Origin: Nostoc sp. FACHB-152
GTDB lineage: Bacteria > Cyanobacteriota > Cyanobacteriia > Cyanobacteriales > Nostocaceae
NCBI RefSeq assembly: GCF_014697475.1
Contig: NZ_JACJRV010000007.1
Location: 124,001 to 188,000, forward strand
Length of the DNA stretch: 64,000 bases
Direction: 5' to 3'
Below the pieces are notes generated by a model. It saw only the letters and a program-made list of their open reading frames with translations. It was not told the DNA's origin and did no database searches. Every line of letters starts with the position of its first letter. Position 1 is the first letter of the stretch. Positions 8,564 to 17,470 of this stretch are shown here, piece after piece. Position numbers and translations under genes: made by a program.

Positions 8564-9232
8564 TTATCTGGTAACAGCACCGGGAAGGTGGGAACTTAGG
8601 GTTAAACAAATAGCTATCGCCCAAGTTATTAACAACGCAAAACGCTCTTGTGGTCTGAATGACGCATCGACTGGCAATTGTCCTTGATAACCACGAGTTA
8701 CCATTGCGGCATAAACTCTCTCGGCTCTATCTAGACTACGCAGGTATAAACTGCCAATCATGGCTGCACTGGCGTAGCGTAGCCATCCCGAAGTACCAGT
8801 TAGACCTCGTAGTTGCGCGCTACGGATCATTTGTGTCACCTCGTCTACCAAAATCTCCATATATTGCCCAGCTAACAGCAAGTTTTCTTTGATAGCAGCT
8901 GGTACAGGTAAACTTTTGAGGGCAATACCAAAACTGTGCGGCGGTAGGGTTAACAAAAAACTATTCATTGCAATCAGGCATACCAGAGAACGCAACAACA
9001 AAAAGCTGGCTCTCTCCCATCCCAAGGGCAATGCTAATAGCGAAAGAAAAATCAACTCTGTACCGACTAATCCTGCCATACGGCGTATTGGTACACGTAA
9101 CATACTTGCCCATAACAGTGCGATCGCACCATACACACCCAACCAGGGCCAAGCATGATATTTCAATAAAGCTGCCCCCACCACAATCACTAGGGACAGA
9201 TGTAAACGTAACGGTAAAGCAAATTTAAGCAT
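8564..9232 (-). CDS. cbiQ: ECF transporter transmembrane subunit CbiQ
   Basis: This 222-residue membrane protein is the scaffold (T component) that couples CbiO to CbiM. It has about five hydrophobic segments (residues 10-28, 30-48, 55-75, 80-98 and 200-218). The conserved Ala-Arg-Gly coupling motifs appear as SAQLRGL (about 137-143) and VTRGYQGQLP (about 178-187). ATG at 9230-9232 overlaps the end of cbiM by 8 nt, implying translational coupling. Confidence 0.88.
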   Translation of the reverse strand: MLKFALPLRLHLSLVIVVGAALLKYHAWPWLGVYGAIALLWASMLRVPIRRMAGLVGTELIFLSLLALPLGWERASFLLLRSLVCLIAMNSFLLTLPPHSFGIALKSLPVPAAIKENLLLAGQYMEILVDEVTQMIRSAQLRGLTGTSGWLRYASAAMIGSLYLRSLDRAERVYAAMVTRGYQGQLPVDASFRPQERFALLITWAIAICLTLSSHLPGAVTR

Positions 9233-10148
9233 TATTTGGTTTCACTACCTTGGCAATCCCAAAGGCAATTGCAAAGCAAACCGCAGCACCCAAAAGTCCT
9301 GCGATACTGGTGCCTATTGTCCCTAGGCCTTTAATACCGTAGTCAGCAAAGGGTGTCGGTATATTTACACGTATGTTGTCAGCTAAGTGAATAAAGCCTA
9401 AATTTTCAGCCACCCTTTCCAAACCGTCAGGCCATGCTGAGGCAAAAAGTGACAGCACACCGGCAATTAAAAAGATACTAACTACCGGAACCAACCATCC
9501 TTTAAATTCCGCTTGCTCTCCTGGTAACAAATCTGGTCGTGCGGCGATGAGATAAGCTAAAACACCACCAGTGATTAATCCTTCGCCAATACCAATCAAA
9601 ATATGCACGCCAGTCATCGCTGGTAATGCTATGGCTATGGGTGCAGTTCCAGAAAGGCCTAATTCAATAGCACAAGCTATGGCAGCTACCACGACACTTA
9701 TGCCAGCCCCTATCCCCGCCGCTAAAGGTAAACGCCTTTTGGAACCACCAAGCAATCGGTGCAAAGTTTGAGTTAAAATCCAGCCTACCCAAACACCAAT
9801 TACGGCCATGTTTAAAATATTTGCTCCCAAGGCGGTAATACCACCATCGGCAAATAGTACAGCTTGAATAATCAAAACCGTGGCAATAGACAACATCCCC
9901 GCCCAAGGGCTACCTAAAACGATCGCGGCTAAGGTTCCCCCCAACAAGTGACCGCTAGTTCCTCCTGCAACCGGAAAATTGATCATCTGGGCAGCAAAAA
10001 TAAAAGCAGTAGTTAAGCCCAATACAGGCGCGCGCCGCGTACCTAAAGCTGCTTGCGATCGCCCAGAAGCAATCACTAGTGCGATCGCACTTACCAAACT
10101 CGTCGCCCCTACTACTGGCCCAGAAACAAATCCATCAGGAATATGCAT
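9225..10148 (-). CDS. cbiM: Cobalt/nickel substrate-binding component CbiM with fused CbiN-like tail
   Basis: CbiM is the metal-binding membrane subunit of the importer. I place the start at ATG 10146-10148, giving MHIPDGF at the very N-terminus. In NikM/CbiM the second-residue His coordinates the metal, so the TTG start at 10166 would be wrong; GGGG lies about 7 nt upstream of the chosen ATG. The first ~210 residues form the CbiM domain with six or seven membrane segments (NFPVAGGTSGHLLGG is conserved). The last ~90 contain ASAWPDGLERVAENLGF, the PDGLE domain of CbiN, fused here in one chain (307 residues in all). No cobalamin riboswitch core was recognised upstream. Confidence 0.88.
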   Translation of the reverse strand: MHIPDGFVSGPVVGATSLVSAIALVIASGRSQAALGTRRAPVLGLTTAFIFAAQMINFPVAGGTSGHLLGGTLAAIVLGSPWAGMLSIATVLIIQAVLFADGGITALGANILNMAVIGVWVGWILTQTLHRLLGGSKRRLPLAAGIGAGISVVVAAIACAIELGLSGTAPIAIALPAMTGVHILIGIGEGLITGGVLAYLIAARPDLLPGEQAEFKGWLVPVVSIFLIAGVLSLFASAWPDGLERVAENLGFIHLADNIRVNIPTPFADYGIKGLGTIGTSIAGLLGAAVCFAIAFGIAKVVKPNNA

Positions 10149-10601
10149 GATCTGCCCCGTTTTCAATGTGTCTACTCACACAATTAAATCAATATAACTA
10201 CTGTATTTATATTAATAAAAAACAAAATTTTCTGGCTTTTTACAATGCCCTGGTAGGGGATTTTTCCTATTCCTTAAGGAAGATTGACAAGCAAATTTAC
10301 GTTAATTATTTTTGTTATTTACTACGTTTAAGATTTTGTTAACTTTATTTAGAATTTAATATTTAAATTAAGCTAAATCTTCAGAACTTCAGAAAATTAT
10401 GTAATTAATAAATGCTGATATTTAAGCGATGAAAGAGGGACTAGGGCTAGAGGCTAGGGGCTAGTATTTTGACTCAGCACTTGTCATTTAGAGAGTAGGA
10501 GGCAGAAGTAAGTACAGCAATTTGCTATCTAAATAAGATATAAATACAGAGGAATTCAAAAAAGATATTGTTTTGCTCTCTACTGCCTACTGCCTTTAGA
10601 T

Positions 10602-10702
10602 ATAGCAATCCTAAATCATTTGTGAACAACAACATACCCGACTTATCAAAGAAGTAGGGTATCTGAGCCTTTTCATTTTCACAAATCAACTAGGATTGCT
10701 AT
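10602..10702. mobile_element. MITE-like element, family copy A (101 bp)
   Basis: Terminal inverted repeats of about 25 bp: left 10602-10626 starting atagcaatccta, right 10678-10702 ending taggattgctat. The inner part holds a hairpin (atacccgactt / aagtagggtat) followed by ctgagcct, a module shared with 28545-28582. A second element with the same ends lies at 15706-15840. No coding capacity. Most of the rest of 10149-10601 is AT-rich and featureless. Confidence 0.7.
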
Positions 10703-10706
10703 CTAA

Positions 10707-13700
10707 CTAATGATGGACAGGAATTTCTAGGCAAAATTCACAGCCTTGTCCGGGTTGAGAAACAAAGTTGAGTTTGCCACGATGCTTCTCTACAACAATT
10801 TGGTAACTGATGGATAGCCCTAAACCAGTGCCTTGCCCTGGTTCTTTGGTGGTAAAAAATGGTTCAAAAATGTGCGATCGCAATTCTTCTGGAATACCAC
10901 GACCATTATCCGCTATGCGAATTTGAATAGTATTTCCTTGTGTAACTTTTGTGCGAATCCAAATTTTTGGCTTGTCAGTCATTGTGCCATGAGCCATTAA
11001 GTCTTTCAGCGTATCAATAGCATTGTTGATGATATTCATAAATACCTGATTCATCTGGGCGGCATAGCAAGTGACTCGCGGTAAATTACCATATTCCTTA
11101 ATTACTTCAATAGCTGAAGAATTTCTATCTGCTTGTAACTGATGTTTCAGAATTAACAAAGTACTCTCAATACCTTCATGTAGATCAACAGGTTTCATTT
11201 CTGCTTCATCTAGCCGTGCGAAGGTGCGTAATGACAAAACTAATTCAGAAATTCGGTCTGCTCCCATCGTCATAGAATTCAGCATTTTGGGCAAATCCTG
11301 AGCAATAAAGTCTATGTCCAGTTTTGCTGATTGTTCTCGAATTTCTGCTCTTGGTTTGGGATAATATTTTTGATACGTTTGTAGCAATTTTAGGATATTG
11401 TCTACGTACTCAGACAAATAAGTGATATTGCCGAAAATAAAACTAATAGGATTATTAATTTCGTGAGCTATGCCGGCCACTAGTTGTCCTAAACCAGCCA
11501 TTTTTTCACTTTGAATTAACTGGCTTTGAGTTTGTCGCAATTCTTTGAGAGTTTGTCTAAGTTCTTCCTTTTGCCGTTGAGTTTGTTCGAGTAATTCTGC
11601 TTGTTGGAGTCCTACTCCTAACTGATTACCAATTTGTACTAACAAATCTACTTCATCTTCTTGCCAGTCACGCGCTACTGTGTTGTGATATGCAGCTAAT
11701 AAACCCCACAGTTTATCGCTCTGAAAAATTGGCACAATCATATATGAGCGAGCTTCCATCAACTGGCTCAAAGAAATGTATTGATGAGCATCTTGATTTT
11801 TATAAATATCTCTAACTACAAGAATTTTTCCTTTAGCAAGGTCTCCTCCTTGGGTTTCTTGTAGGTAGTCATTAGCAATTACACTCAAAAGTTTGCGTAC
11901 TGAGTCCCAACCAGGGGCTACAGACTCAGCCACAAATTCACCACTCCAATCAGGGCGGAAACGATAGATTGTCACCTGATCCACTTCTAATAGTCGCTGG
12001 ACTTCTCTTGTACTGGTGACAAAAATTGTGTTTAAGTCAAGAGATTGGCGGATTTTCTCGACTGTTACAGCTAATGCTTTTTCTCTTTCTGTAGCTTTTC
12101 GTTCTCGTTCAGCCGCTTTAGCTAGTTGTTCAGCTTGCAATTGCACTTGTTTCAATGTTTCTGCTTGCTGTAATGCTACTCCTAGCTGTATCCCTACTTG
12201 AGCTAGTAAGTTGATTTCTTCATCTTGCCAATAACGGGGATGAGAGTTTTGATAAGCTACCAACAACCCCCACAGCTTTTCACCTTGGGAAATTGGTACA
12301 AACACTTCATGGCGGGGATATTTGCCAGCTTGTGTTTCTTGTAGCAACACGCGTTCTGTAACAGGCTGGGGTTTTACAATTGGAGTCCAACCATCGACAA
12401 TCGAATCAGCAACAAATTCACCACTCCAGTCAGGGTAAAAGCGATAAATTGCTACTCGCTCTACCTGTAAAAGTCGCCTAACTTCTTGGGTAGTGGTTTT
12501 AAAAATAGCGTCAATATCTAGCGATTGACGGATTTTTTCAACGGTATTTGCTAACGCCCTTTGGCGTTCAGCAGCTTTGCTAATTTCTGCTGCTTGAAGC
12601 TGCATTTGCTGTAAAAATTCTGCTTGTTGTAAAGCTACACCTAGTTGAGTACTAACTTGGGTGAGTAAGTAGACTTCATCTTCTTGCCAATCGCGGCTGC
12701 CACTGTTTTGATATACTGCCAATAACCCCCAGAGCTTTTGACCGTGGTAAATGGCAATAATCACGTAAGCTCTGGCCTGATAGCTTTCTAAAACTTTGAG
12801 GTAGCAATTAGTAAAACCATAGTCATAAACATCATGACAAATGCGGTATACTTCACCTCTGGTGAAGCGTCCACCCTCAGTATCTTGTAAGTAAGTATCC
12901 ATCACTGGGGTTTGGGCTAATTCTTTAACGCTACACTCGCTGACATTATCTTTTAATTCCGGTTGCTGCGACTGTTCGTTAATCAGAGAAATCCAACCCT
13001 CTGCTACTGATTCAAAGACAAATTCACCACTCCAATCGGGATTGAAACGATAAATAGCGACGCGATCTGTATTTAACAACTGGCGAATTTCTACAGTGGT
13101 AGTGCGGAATATACTTTCTAAATCTAAAGATTGGCGAATTTTTTCGACTGTGATGGCGATGGTTTTTTGCCATTCAGCTGCTTTTGCTCTAGCTTTTGCT
13201 TGTGCTAGTTGTTCCGATTGTATTTTTACTTTTTCAAGGTAATCAGCTTGTTGTAAGGCAACTCCCAGATGGGCCGCGATGAGTTGGACAAACTCAATTT
13301 CCGATTCTTCCCATTGTCGAGAGTTACTACATTGATGAATACATAACAATCCCCATAACTCTTTACCTTTCATCAGGGGAGCCGCGATGTTAGCCCGTAT
13401 TTGAAATTTTTCTAAAAGCTGGATGTAACAATCACTAGCACCAGCTTGATATATGTCGGCTATTGCATGAATTCGGCCTTGCTGATATTTAACAGCATAT
13501 TCGGCAGCAAAGCAGTGATCGTGTAGTTTGGCTGCTAGTGCCGAAACCCATCCTAAGCCTACATCTTCGTAGATAATTTCCCCTGACCATTCCAACTCAG
13601 GATTAAAACGAAACACACCCACACGATCAGTTTTCAGCAACTGTCTGACTTCTGTGACTGTAATTTTAAAGATGGTGTCTATATCTAGTGACTCTCGAAT

Positions 13701-13826
13701 ACGGGCAATCACACCAGACAAGGCTTTTTGTTTTTCACTCTGATCCGGGCAGAATGTAATGTCTGGCTGATATTCGGATTGCTGAGAATTCAGTTGCATA
13801 GATTTTACACTAAAGGAGTTTTCCAT
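10707..13826 (-). CDS. Sensor histidine kinase with four GAF domains, possible cyanobacteriochrome
   Basis: This 1039-residue soluble kinase has four GAF domains (about residues 35-195, 225-403, 430-556 and 585-743) joined by near-identical helical linkers ([10 protein letters not shown]). A HisKA domain follows with phospho-acceptor His788 in GIAHEINNP, then a HATPase_c domain with N-box (NIINNAID), G1 (DNGRGIPEE) and G2 (GTGLGLSI). GAF1 has DHCF (Cys105) and SDCY (Cys133), the positions of the second and first chromophore cysteines in DXCF cyanobacteriochromes. GAF2 has Cys341 at the first position only. GAF3 lacks that helix altogether, and GAF4 has it without Cys. ATG at 13824-13826 follows AAGGAG. 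No response regulator is adjacent, so the partner is unknown. Confidence 0.88.
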   Translation of the reverse strand: MENSFSVKSMQLNSQQSEYQPDITFCPDQSEKQKALSGVIARIRESLDIDTIFKITVTEVRQLLKTDRVGVFRFNPELEWSGEIIYEDVGLGWVSALAAKLHDHCFAAEYAVKYQQGRIHAIADIYQAGASDCYIQLLEKFQIRANIAAPLMKGKELWGLLCIHQCSNSRQWEESEIEFVQLIAAHLGVALQQADYLEKVKIQSEQLAQAKARAKAAEWQKTIAITVEKIRQSLDLESIFRTTTVEIRQLLNTDRVAIYRFNPDWSGEFVFESVAEGWISLINEQSQQPELKDNVSECSVKELAQTPVMDTYLQDTEGGRFTRGEVYRICHDVYDYGFTNCYLKVLESYQARAYVIIAIYHGQKLWGLLAVYQNSGSRDWQEDEVYLLTQVSTQLGVALQQAEFLQQMQLQAAEISKAAERQRALANTVEKIRQSLDIDAIFKTTTQEVRRLLQVERVAIYRFYPDWSGEFVADSIVDGWTPIVKPQPVTERVLLQETQAGKYPRHEVFVPISQGEKLWGLLVAYQNSHPRYWQDEEINLLAQVGIQLGVALQQAETLKQVQLQAEQLAKAAERERKATEREKALAVTVEKIRQSLDLNTIFVTSTREVQRLLEVDQVTIYRFRPDWSGEFVAESVAPGWDSVRKLLSVIANDYLQETQGGDLAKGKILVVRDIYKNQDAHQYISLSQLMEARSYMIVPIFQSDKLWGLLAAYHNTVARDWQEDEVDLLVQIGNQLGVGLQQAELLEQTQRQKEELRQTLKELRQTQSQLIQSEKMAGLGQLVAGIAHEINNPISFIFGNITYLSEYVDNILKLLQTYQKYYPKPRAEIREQSAKLDIDFIAQDLPKMLNSMTMGADRISELVLSLRTFARLDEAEMKPVDLHEGIESTLLILKHQLQADRNSSAIEVIKEYGNLPRVTCYAAQMNQVFMNIINNAIDTLKDLMAHGTMTDKPKIWIRTKVTQGNTIQIRIADNGRGIPEELRSHIFEPFFTTKEPGQGTGLGLSISYQIVVEKHRGKLNFVSQPGQGCEFCLEIPVHH

Positions 13827-13965
13827 GCCCAGGCGGACTTTAAATAACGAAAGTCTTCTACCTTAGAATTCCCTCACCGAAGGAAAAGGTAACACGCTGT
13901 GAGGACGCTTTATTTCAACTTTACTTATGCTGTTCGCAGGGAAAGCAATATTTAAAATCTAGATA

Positions 13966-14005
13966 AAATATTGCAGGGATGCGACATTAGCGATCGCATC
14001 CCTGC
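13966..14005 (-). terminator. Hairpin terminator of the petN operon
   Basis: Arms gcagggatgcga (13973-13984) and tcgcatccctgc (13994-14005) give a perfect 12-bp stem with a 9-nt loop that includes part of a HIP1 site. On the minus strand an AT-rich tract (aatattttatc) follows. It lies 25 nt past the stop of the small gene behind petN. Confidence 0.65.
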
Positions 14006-14029
14006 ATCAACATAATTTAACTGCGCGTC

Positions 14030-14203
14030 TTACCGCTTTTTGGATGATGTTTTGGGTGGTGTGCGTCGCTGTTCGCGTTTTTCGGCTTCTCGAAGACGGC
14101 GATCGCGCCACTCTGCCACCGTCAAGTAGCCAACACCACCGGTTACTGCTAATAACAGCACCAGCGCAAGTAAAGCCAAAATACTTAGAAATGGACTTTC
14201 CAC
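14030..14203 (-). CDS. 57-residue single-pass membrane protein behind petN
   Basis: Reading from GTG 14201-14203 gives a 57-residue protein: MESPFLSILALLALV begins a hydrophobic segment (about residues 5-26), followed by a strongly basic tail (AEWRDRRLREAEKREQRRT, ending KKR). The start lies 7 nt beyond the petN stop, so the two are almost certainly co-transcribed and perhaps translationally coupled. The topology is one N-terminal membrane helix with a cytosolic or stromal basic tail. No family is recognised; a role in b6f assembly or a thylakoid complex is inference from position only. It is followed by a terminator. Confidence 0.75.
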   Translation of the reverse strand: MESPFLSILALLALVLLLAVTGGVGYLTVAEWRDRRLREAEKREQRRTPPKTSSKKR

Positions 14204-14210
14204 GATTAAT

Positions 14211-14300
14211 CTACAGTCCGTTACGTCCCCAAACTACCATTGCAATTGACCAAGTAAACACAACTAAGAGTGATACCCATCCCAATGTCAAAATTCCCAT
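14211..14300 (-). CDS. petN: Cytochrome b6f complex subunit VIII (PetN)
   Basis: The 29-residue product starts [20 protein letters not shown] and ends MVVWGRNGL, matching the highly conserved PetN of cyanobacteria and chloroplasts. PetN is a single-helix subunit needed for stability of the cytochrome b6f complex in the thylakoid membrane, which carries electrons between photosystems II and I. Start ATG 14298-14300, stop TAG 14211-14213. It is too short for most ORF callers. The next gene begins 7 nt downstream. Confidence 0.95.
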   Translation of the reverse strand: MGILTLGWVSLLVVFTWSIAMVVWGRNGL

Positions 14301-14583
14301 AGTCTTAACTTTGCAATTAATTACGAAAGGTTTCTAATATTTATCATACCGGGAACGGTGAAGTCTGAAGTGTGAAGTCTGAAGCCTAATACTGTTTCAC
14401 TTTAAGTTTGATACAAATAGACCGCAGGGGAGCAGAGGGGCAAAGGAGAAATTATTTGTATCATTTATAGAGTGAAATGGGATGGGCTTCGCTTTGGCAC
14501 AAGGGTCAAGTGTAAAGGTTTCTTCTCCCCTTCTTTCACTGTTCCCCCTCTTCAATCCTCTTCTTCCCACTCCCCATTTTAAA

Positions 14584-15030
14584 ATGAATGGAATTTCAGA
14601 TACACAGTTGATGGCTGAACGGCTAGAGTCTCTCAAGGCAGCAATTATCGGCGGTTTATCGCTGGGTGTTGCTTGTTTGCTGACTAATTTGTGCAATTCT
14701 CTCGTGCTGGTAAAGTATTTTGATATACTCACAAGTCTGCAATTTACAGTTAATTTGCACTGGTTAGTAAGTTGGGCGATCGCTGGTTTTTCTGGTTTAC
14801 TATTTGGTGTCACTTACCGCTATATCATCCGCCAAGACACAAACCCACAACTAAAAGCTGGCGGGGTTTTGGCTTTTGGCTTGGTGCGGGGGTTAGCACA
14901 GATAGATGCTGGCTGGAGTTGGTCTTTTGTAGTGCTGGCACTTGAGAGTGTGTTGTGGTTTGTTGTAGCTGCGATCGTACTTGATGCTGCTATCCGCATC
15001 GGCTGGGTTAAAGCTTTTCCTTCGGCTTAA
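14584..15030 (+). CDS. Conserved cyanobacterial membrane protein
   Basis: I start at ATG 14584 (MNGISDTQLMAERLESLKAA). The longer frame from 14482 begins with residues that translate a pyrimidine-rich intergenic stretch. The 148-residue protein has four probable membrane helices (about residues 20-42, 55-75, 92-110 and 118-138) with Gly-rich turns such as GGLSLGVACLL and a loop YRYIIRQDTNPQLKAGGV. Proteins of this shape are found across cyanobacteria with no known role. It is divergent from petN and precedes an exonuclease gene by 57 nt; a shared transcript is possible. Confidence 0.7.
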   Translation: MNGISDTQLMAERLESLKAAIIGGLSLGVACLLTNLCNSLVLVKYFDILTSLQFTVNLHWLVSWAIAGFSGLLFGVTYRYIIRQDTNPQLKAGGVLAFGLVRGLAQIDAGWSWSFVVLALESVLWFVVAAIVLDAAIRIGWVKAFPSA

Positions 15031-15087
15031 TCATTTCACTGTATTATGTATACTACAATGAAAGTATTTTAACCCAACAAAATTTAT

Positions 15088-15651
15088 ATGGATATGCCAA
15101 CATCCCATTATTATCTGATAGTCGATTTAGAGGCGACTTGCTCTAATGATGGTAGTATTCCTAGCCATGAAATGGAAATCATTGAAATAGGTGCAGTGAT
15201 GCTGAATCGAAAAACCTGGGAAATTGATTCCCAGTTTCAGCAATTTATCCAACCAGTCAGACATCCACAACTAACTGCTTTCTGCACTGAATTAACTACT
15301 ATTCAGCAGCCAGATGTTGACCAAGCACCAAAATTTCTAGAAGCTATAACTCAATTCAAAGCATGGATAGATTTATTTCCTAATTATATTTTTTGTTCGT
15401 GGGGTAACTACGATAAAAAGCAATTTTTACAAGATTGTAACTTTCATCATGTGCCTTATCCATTTGCTTCAGAACATATAAATATTAAACAGGAGTTTTC
15501 TGATTATCTAGGCTTATCTAAAAGGTTTGGTATGAGCCAAGCGTTAGATATGTTAGGTTTAGAACTGCAAGGCACACATCATCGAGGTATAGATGATGCT
15601 CGTAATATTGCTGCTATTTACCGAAAGATAAAAACTCAAAAAGCTATCTGA
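15088..15651 (+). CDS. DEDDh 3'-5' exonuclease (ERI-1/3'hExo-like)
   Basis: The 187-residue protein is a stand-alone DEDDh exonuclease. Exo I has Asp13 and Glu15 in IVDLEATCSNDG. Exo II falls in the CSWGNYDKKQFLQD region (Asp near 109). Exo III is THHRGIDDARN, with the catalytic His at 164/165 and Asp at 169/170. The ATCS/ISPx pattern resembles the ERI-1/3'hExo group, which trims RNA 3' ends in eukaryotes; several bacteria carry such genes. Substrate (RNA or DNA) is not known. No helicase or polymerase domain is attached. ATG at 15088 is close to a second ATG at 15094. Confidence 0.85.
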   Translation: MDMPTSHYYLIVDLEATCSNDGSIPSHEMEIIEIGAVMLNRKTWEIDSQFQQFIQPVRHPQLTAFCTELTTIQQPDVDQAPKFLEAITQFKAWIDLFPNYIFCSWGNYDKKQFLQDCNFHHVPYPFASEHINIKQEFSDYLGLSKRFGMSQALDMLGLELQGTHHRGIDDARNIAAIYRKIKTQKAI

Positions 15652-15705
15652 TGAAGTTATCAGCCAGAGGATAATTATAGATTAAATAATATATTGAAAA
15701 ATTAT

Positions 15706-15840
15706 ATAGCAATCCTATTTGATTTATGAGAAAACACATAGATTTGACATCAAAACAAAAAGTCATATTTTATTCAGACTTGGCGATTTCTAATCGCCCA
15801 ATTACTTCTAAATTTCTCATGAATGATTTAGGATTGCTAT
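15706..15840. mobile_element. MITE-like element, family copy B (135 bp)
   Basis: Ends atagcaatccta (15706-15717) and taggattgctat (15829-15840) match the ends of the element at 10602-10702, and the arms extend to about 26 bp with a few mismatches (tgaga / tctca). The inner sequence differs from copy A and contains ggcgatt-tct-aatcgcc. TA lies at both outer borders. No coding capacity. Confidence 0.7.
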
Positions 15841-15996
15841 ATACTATTTACAATTTGATGTTGAATTCCCAATTGTTGGCAAAAAGGTATAATTCTTGAG
15901 GATTTTGCTTTGAATAAAATCATTAAAAAAAGTTACACTGCATATTAAGGGAAATATTTAACCTGTTGTAAAACAAATTTGCAAATTAAACGATAA

Positions 15997-17379
15997 ATGC
16001 AATTACCCAATCTTCTCCAAAGTCCTGCTTTTATCCAAAGATTACAGTGGGTTGTTAATCCTATAGGATTCATGGAAAATGCTGCCAAGCAATATCCTGA
16101 CCTTTTCACGACTCAAGTGTTGGGTTCTCAGCATCCGCTCGTTTTTGTGAATCATCCGCAGGCGATTCAAGAGCTTTTAACTAATGATAGAAAAAAATTT
16201 GCCGCGCTGGGAAAGGAAAATAGAATTTTACAACCCTTACTGGGCAATTATTCTATTGTTATGCTAGAAGGCGATCGCCACAAACAACGTCGCCAGTTGG
16301 TTATGCCTTCCTTTCATGGAGACCGAATGCGAGCCTACGGTCAGTTAATTATTAATCTGGCGGAAAAAGTCTTCAATGAATTACCAAAAAATCAACCATT
16401 CTCTGCTCGGAGTGCTATGCAAGAGATTTCCTTGCAAGTTATCCTCCAGGCAGTTTTCGGCATTTATGAAGGAGAGCGTTGTGAAAGGCTAAAGCGTTTG
16501 CTGACGTTGATGTTAGATGTGTTTAAATCCCCTTTAAGTTCGAGCTTTCTGTTTTTCCCGTTTTTACAGCAAGATTTAGGCGTATGGAGTCCTTGGGGTA
16601 AATTTGTGCGGGATAGGCAGGAAATAGATAAATTAATTTATACAGAAATAGCCGAACGTCGAGAGCAAGACGATCCAAATCGGATTGATATCCTCTCGCT
16701 ACTCATGTCAGCACGGGATGAAGCTGGTAATCCCATGACAGATGAAGAATTGCGTGATGAATTGATGACTTTATTGTTTGCTGGCCATGAAACTACAGCA
16801 ACAGCAATGGCCTGGGGACTCTATTGGGCGCACCATCTGCCCACAGTTAAGCAAAAGCTACTTCAGGAACTAGATAGCCTTGGTGATTCCCCAGATCCCA
16901 TGAGTATTTTCCGCCTACCTTATGTAACAGCTTTTTGTAATGAGACTTTGCGGATTTATCCCGTAGGTATGTTGACCTTTGGTAGAGTAGCCCAACAACC
17001 AGTTGAATTGATGGGATATACTCTAGAACCTGGTATGTCAGTATGTGGCTGTATGTATTTAGTCCATCAGCGTGAAGATTTATATCCTCAACCAAAGCAG
17101 TTTAAGCCAGAACGCTTCCTAGAACGCCAATTTTCTAACTATGAATTTATGCCGTTTGGTGGTGGGGTGCGCCGTTGTTTAGGTGAAGCTCTAGCTATAT
17201 TGGAAATGAAGCTAGTATTAGCAACAATCTTGTCAAAATATCAACTTACACTAGCTGATAGTCAAGCAGAATTACCTCACCGACGAGGTATTACTTTAGC
17301 ACCAGCGCGTGGTGTTCAAATGGTAATGACAGGAAAACGTGCGCCTCAACAATCTCCAGTTAGTTTGGCAAATGCCTAA
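15997..17379 (+). CDS. Cytochrome P450, CYP110-like
   Basis: The 460-residue enzyme has all P450 hallmarks: the I-helix oxygen-binding motif AGHETT (262-267), the K-helix ExxR (Glu316 to Arg319, NETLR), the PERF segment (371-374), and the heme loop FMPFGGGVRRCLG with axial ligand Cys394. Length and the N-terminal sequence (LPNLLQSPAF, then DLFTTQVLGS) suit the cyanobacterial CYP110 family, members of which hydroxylate fatty acids or terpenes; the substrate here is not predictable. No membrane anchor is present. No ferredoxin or reductase gene is adjacent, so it must draw on the general pool. The stop is followed at once by a 29-bp palindrome that could end the transcript. Confidence 0.9.
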   Translation: MQLPNLLQSPAFIQRLQWVVNPIGFMENAAKQYPDLFTTQVLGSQHPLVFVNHPQAIQELLTNDRKKFAALGKENRILQPLLGNYSIVMLEGDRHKQRRQLVMPSFHGDRMRAYGQLIINLAEKVFNELPKNQPFSARSAMQEISLQVILQAVFGIYEGERCERLKRLLTLMLDVFKSPLSSSFLFFPFLQQDLGVWSPWGKFVRDRQEIDKLIYTEIAERREQDDPNRIDILSLLMSARDEAGNPMTDEELRDELMTLLFAGHETTATAMAWGLYWAHHLPTVKQKLLQELDSLGDSPDPMSIFRLPYVTAFCNETLRIYPVGMLTFGRVAQQPVELMGYTLEPGMSVCGCMYLVHQREDLYPQPKQFKPERFLERQFSNYEFMPFGGGVRRCLGEALAILEMKLVLATILSKYQLTLADSQAELPHRRGITLAPARGVQMVMTGKRAPQQSPVSLANA

Positions 17380-17381
17380 TT

Positions 17382-17410
17382 GTAGAGACGTAGCATTGCT
17401 ACGTCTCTAC
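17382..17410. repeat. 29-bp dispersed palindrome, copy 2
   Basis: gtagagacgtagca / tgctacgtctctac, perfect 14-bp arms with a one-base centre, starting 3 nt after the P450 stop. See copies at 7658-7686 and 61085-61113. Confidence 0.85.
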
Positions 17411-17470
17411 ATTAATGCAGGAAAATGGTATTACTGTCTTACAACCACAATTGCGAATTCTATTAGCAGC

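Noticed and set aside
10149-10601. Possible cobalamin riboswitch upstream of cbiM
   Set aside because: No B12-box-like gccactg or its complement and no conserved core was found.
14044-14337. 97-residue plus-strand frame
   Set aside because: It is antisense to petN and the small GTG gene, whose coding is far better supported.
14397-14813. 138-residue minus-strand frame
   Set aside because: Opposite strand to the well-formed membrane protein gene at 14584-15030, low-complexity composition.
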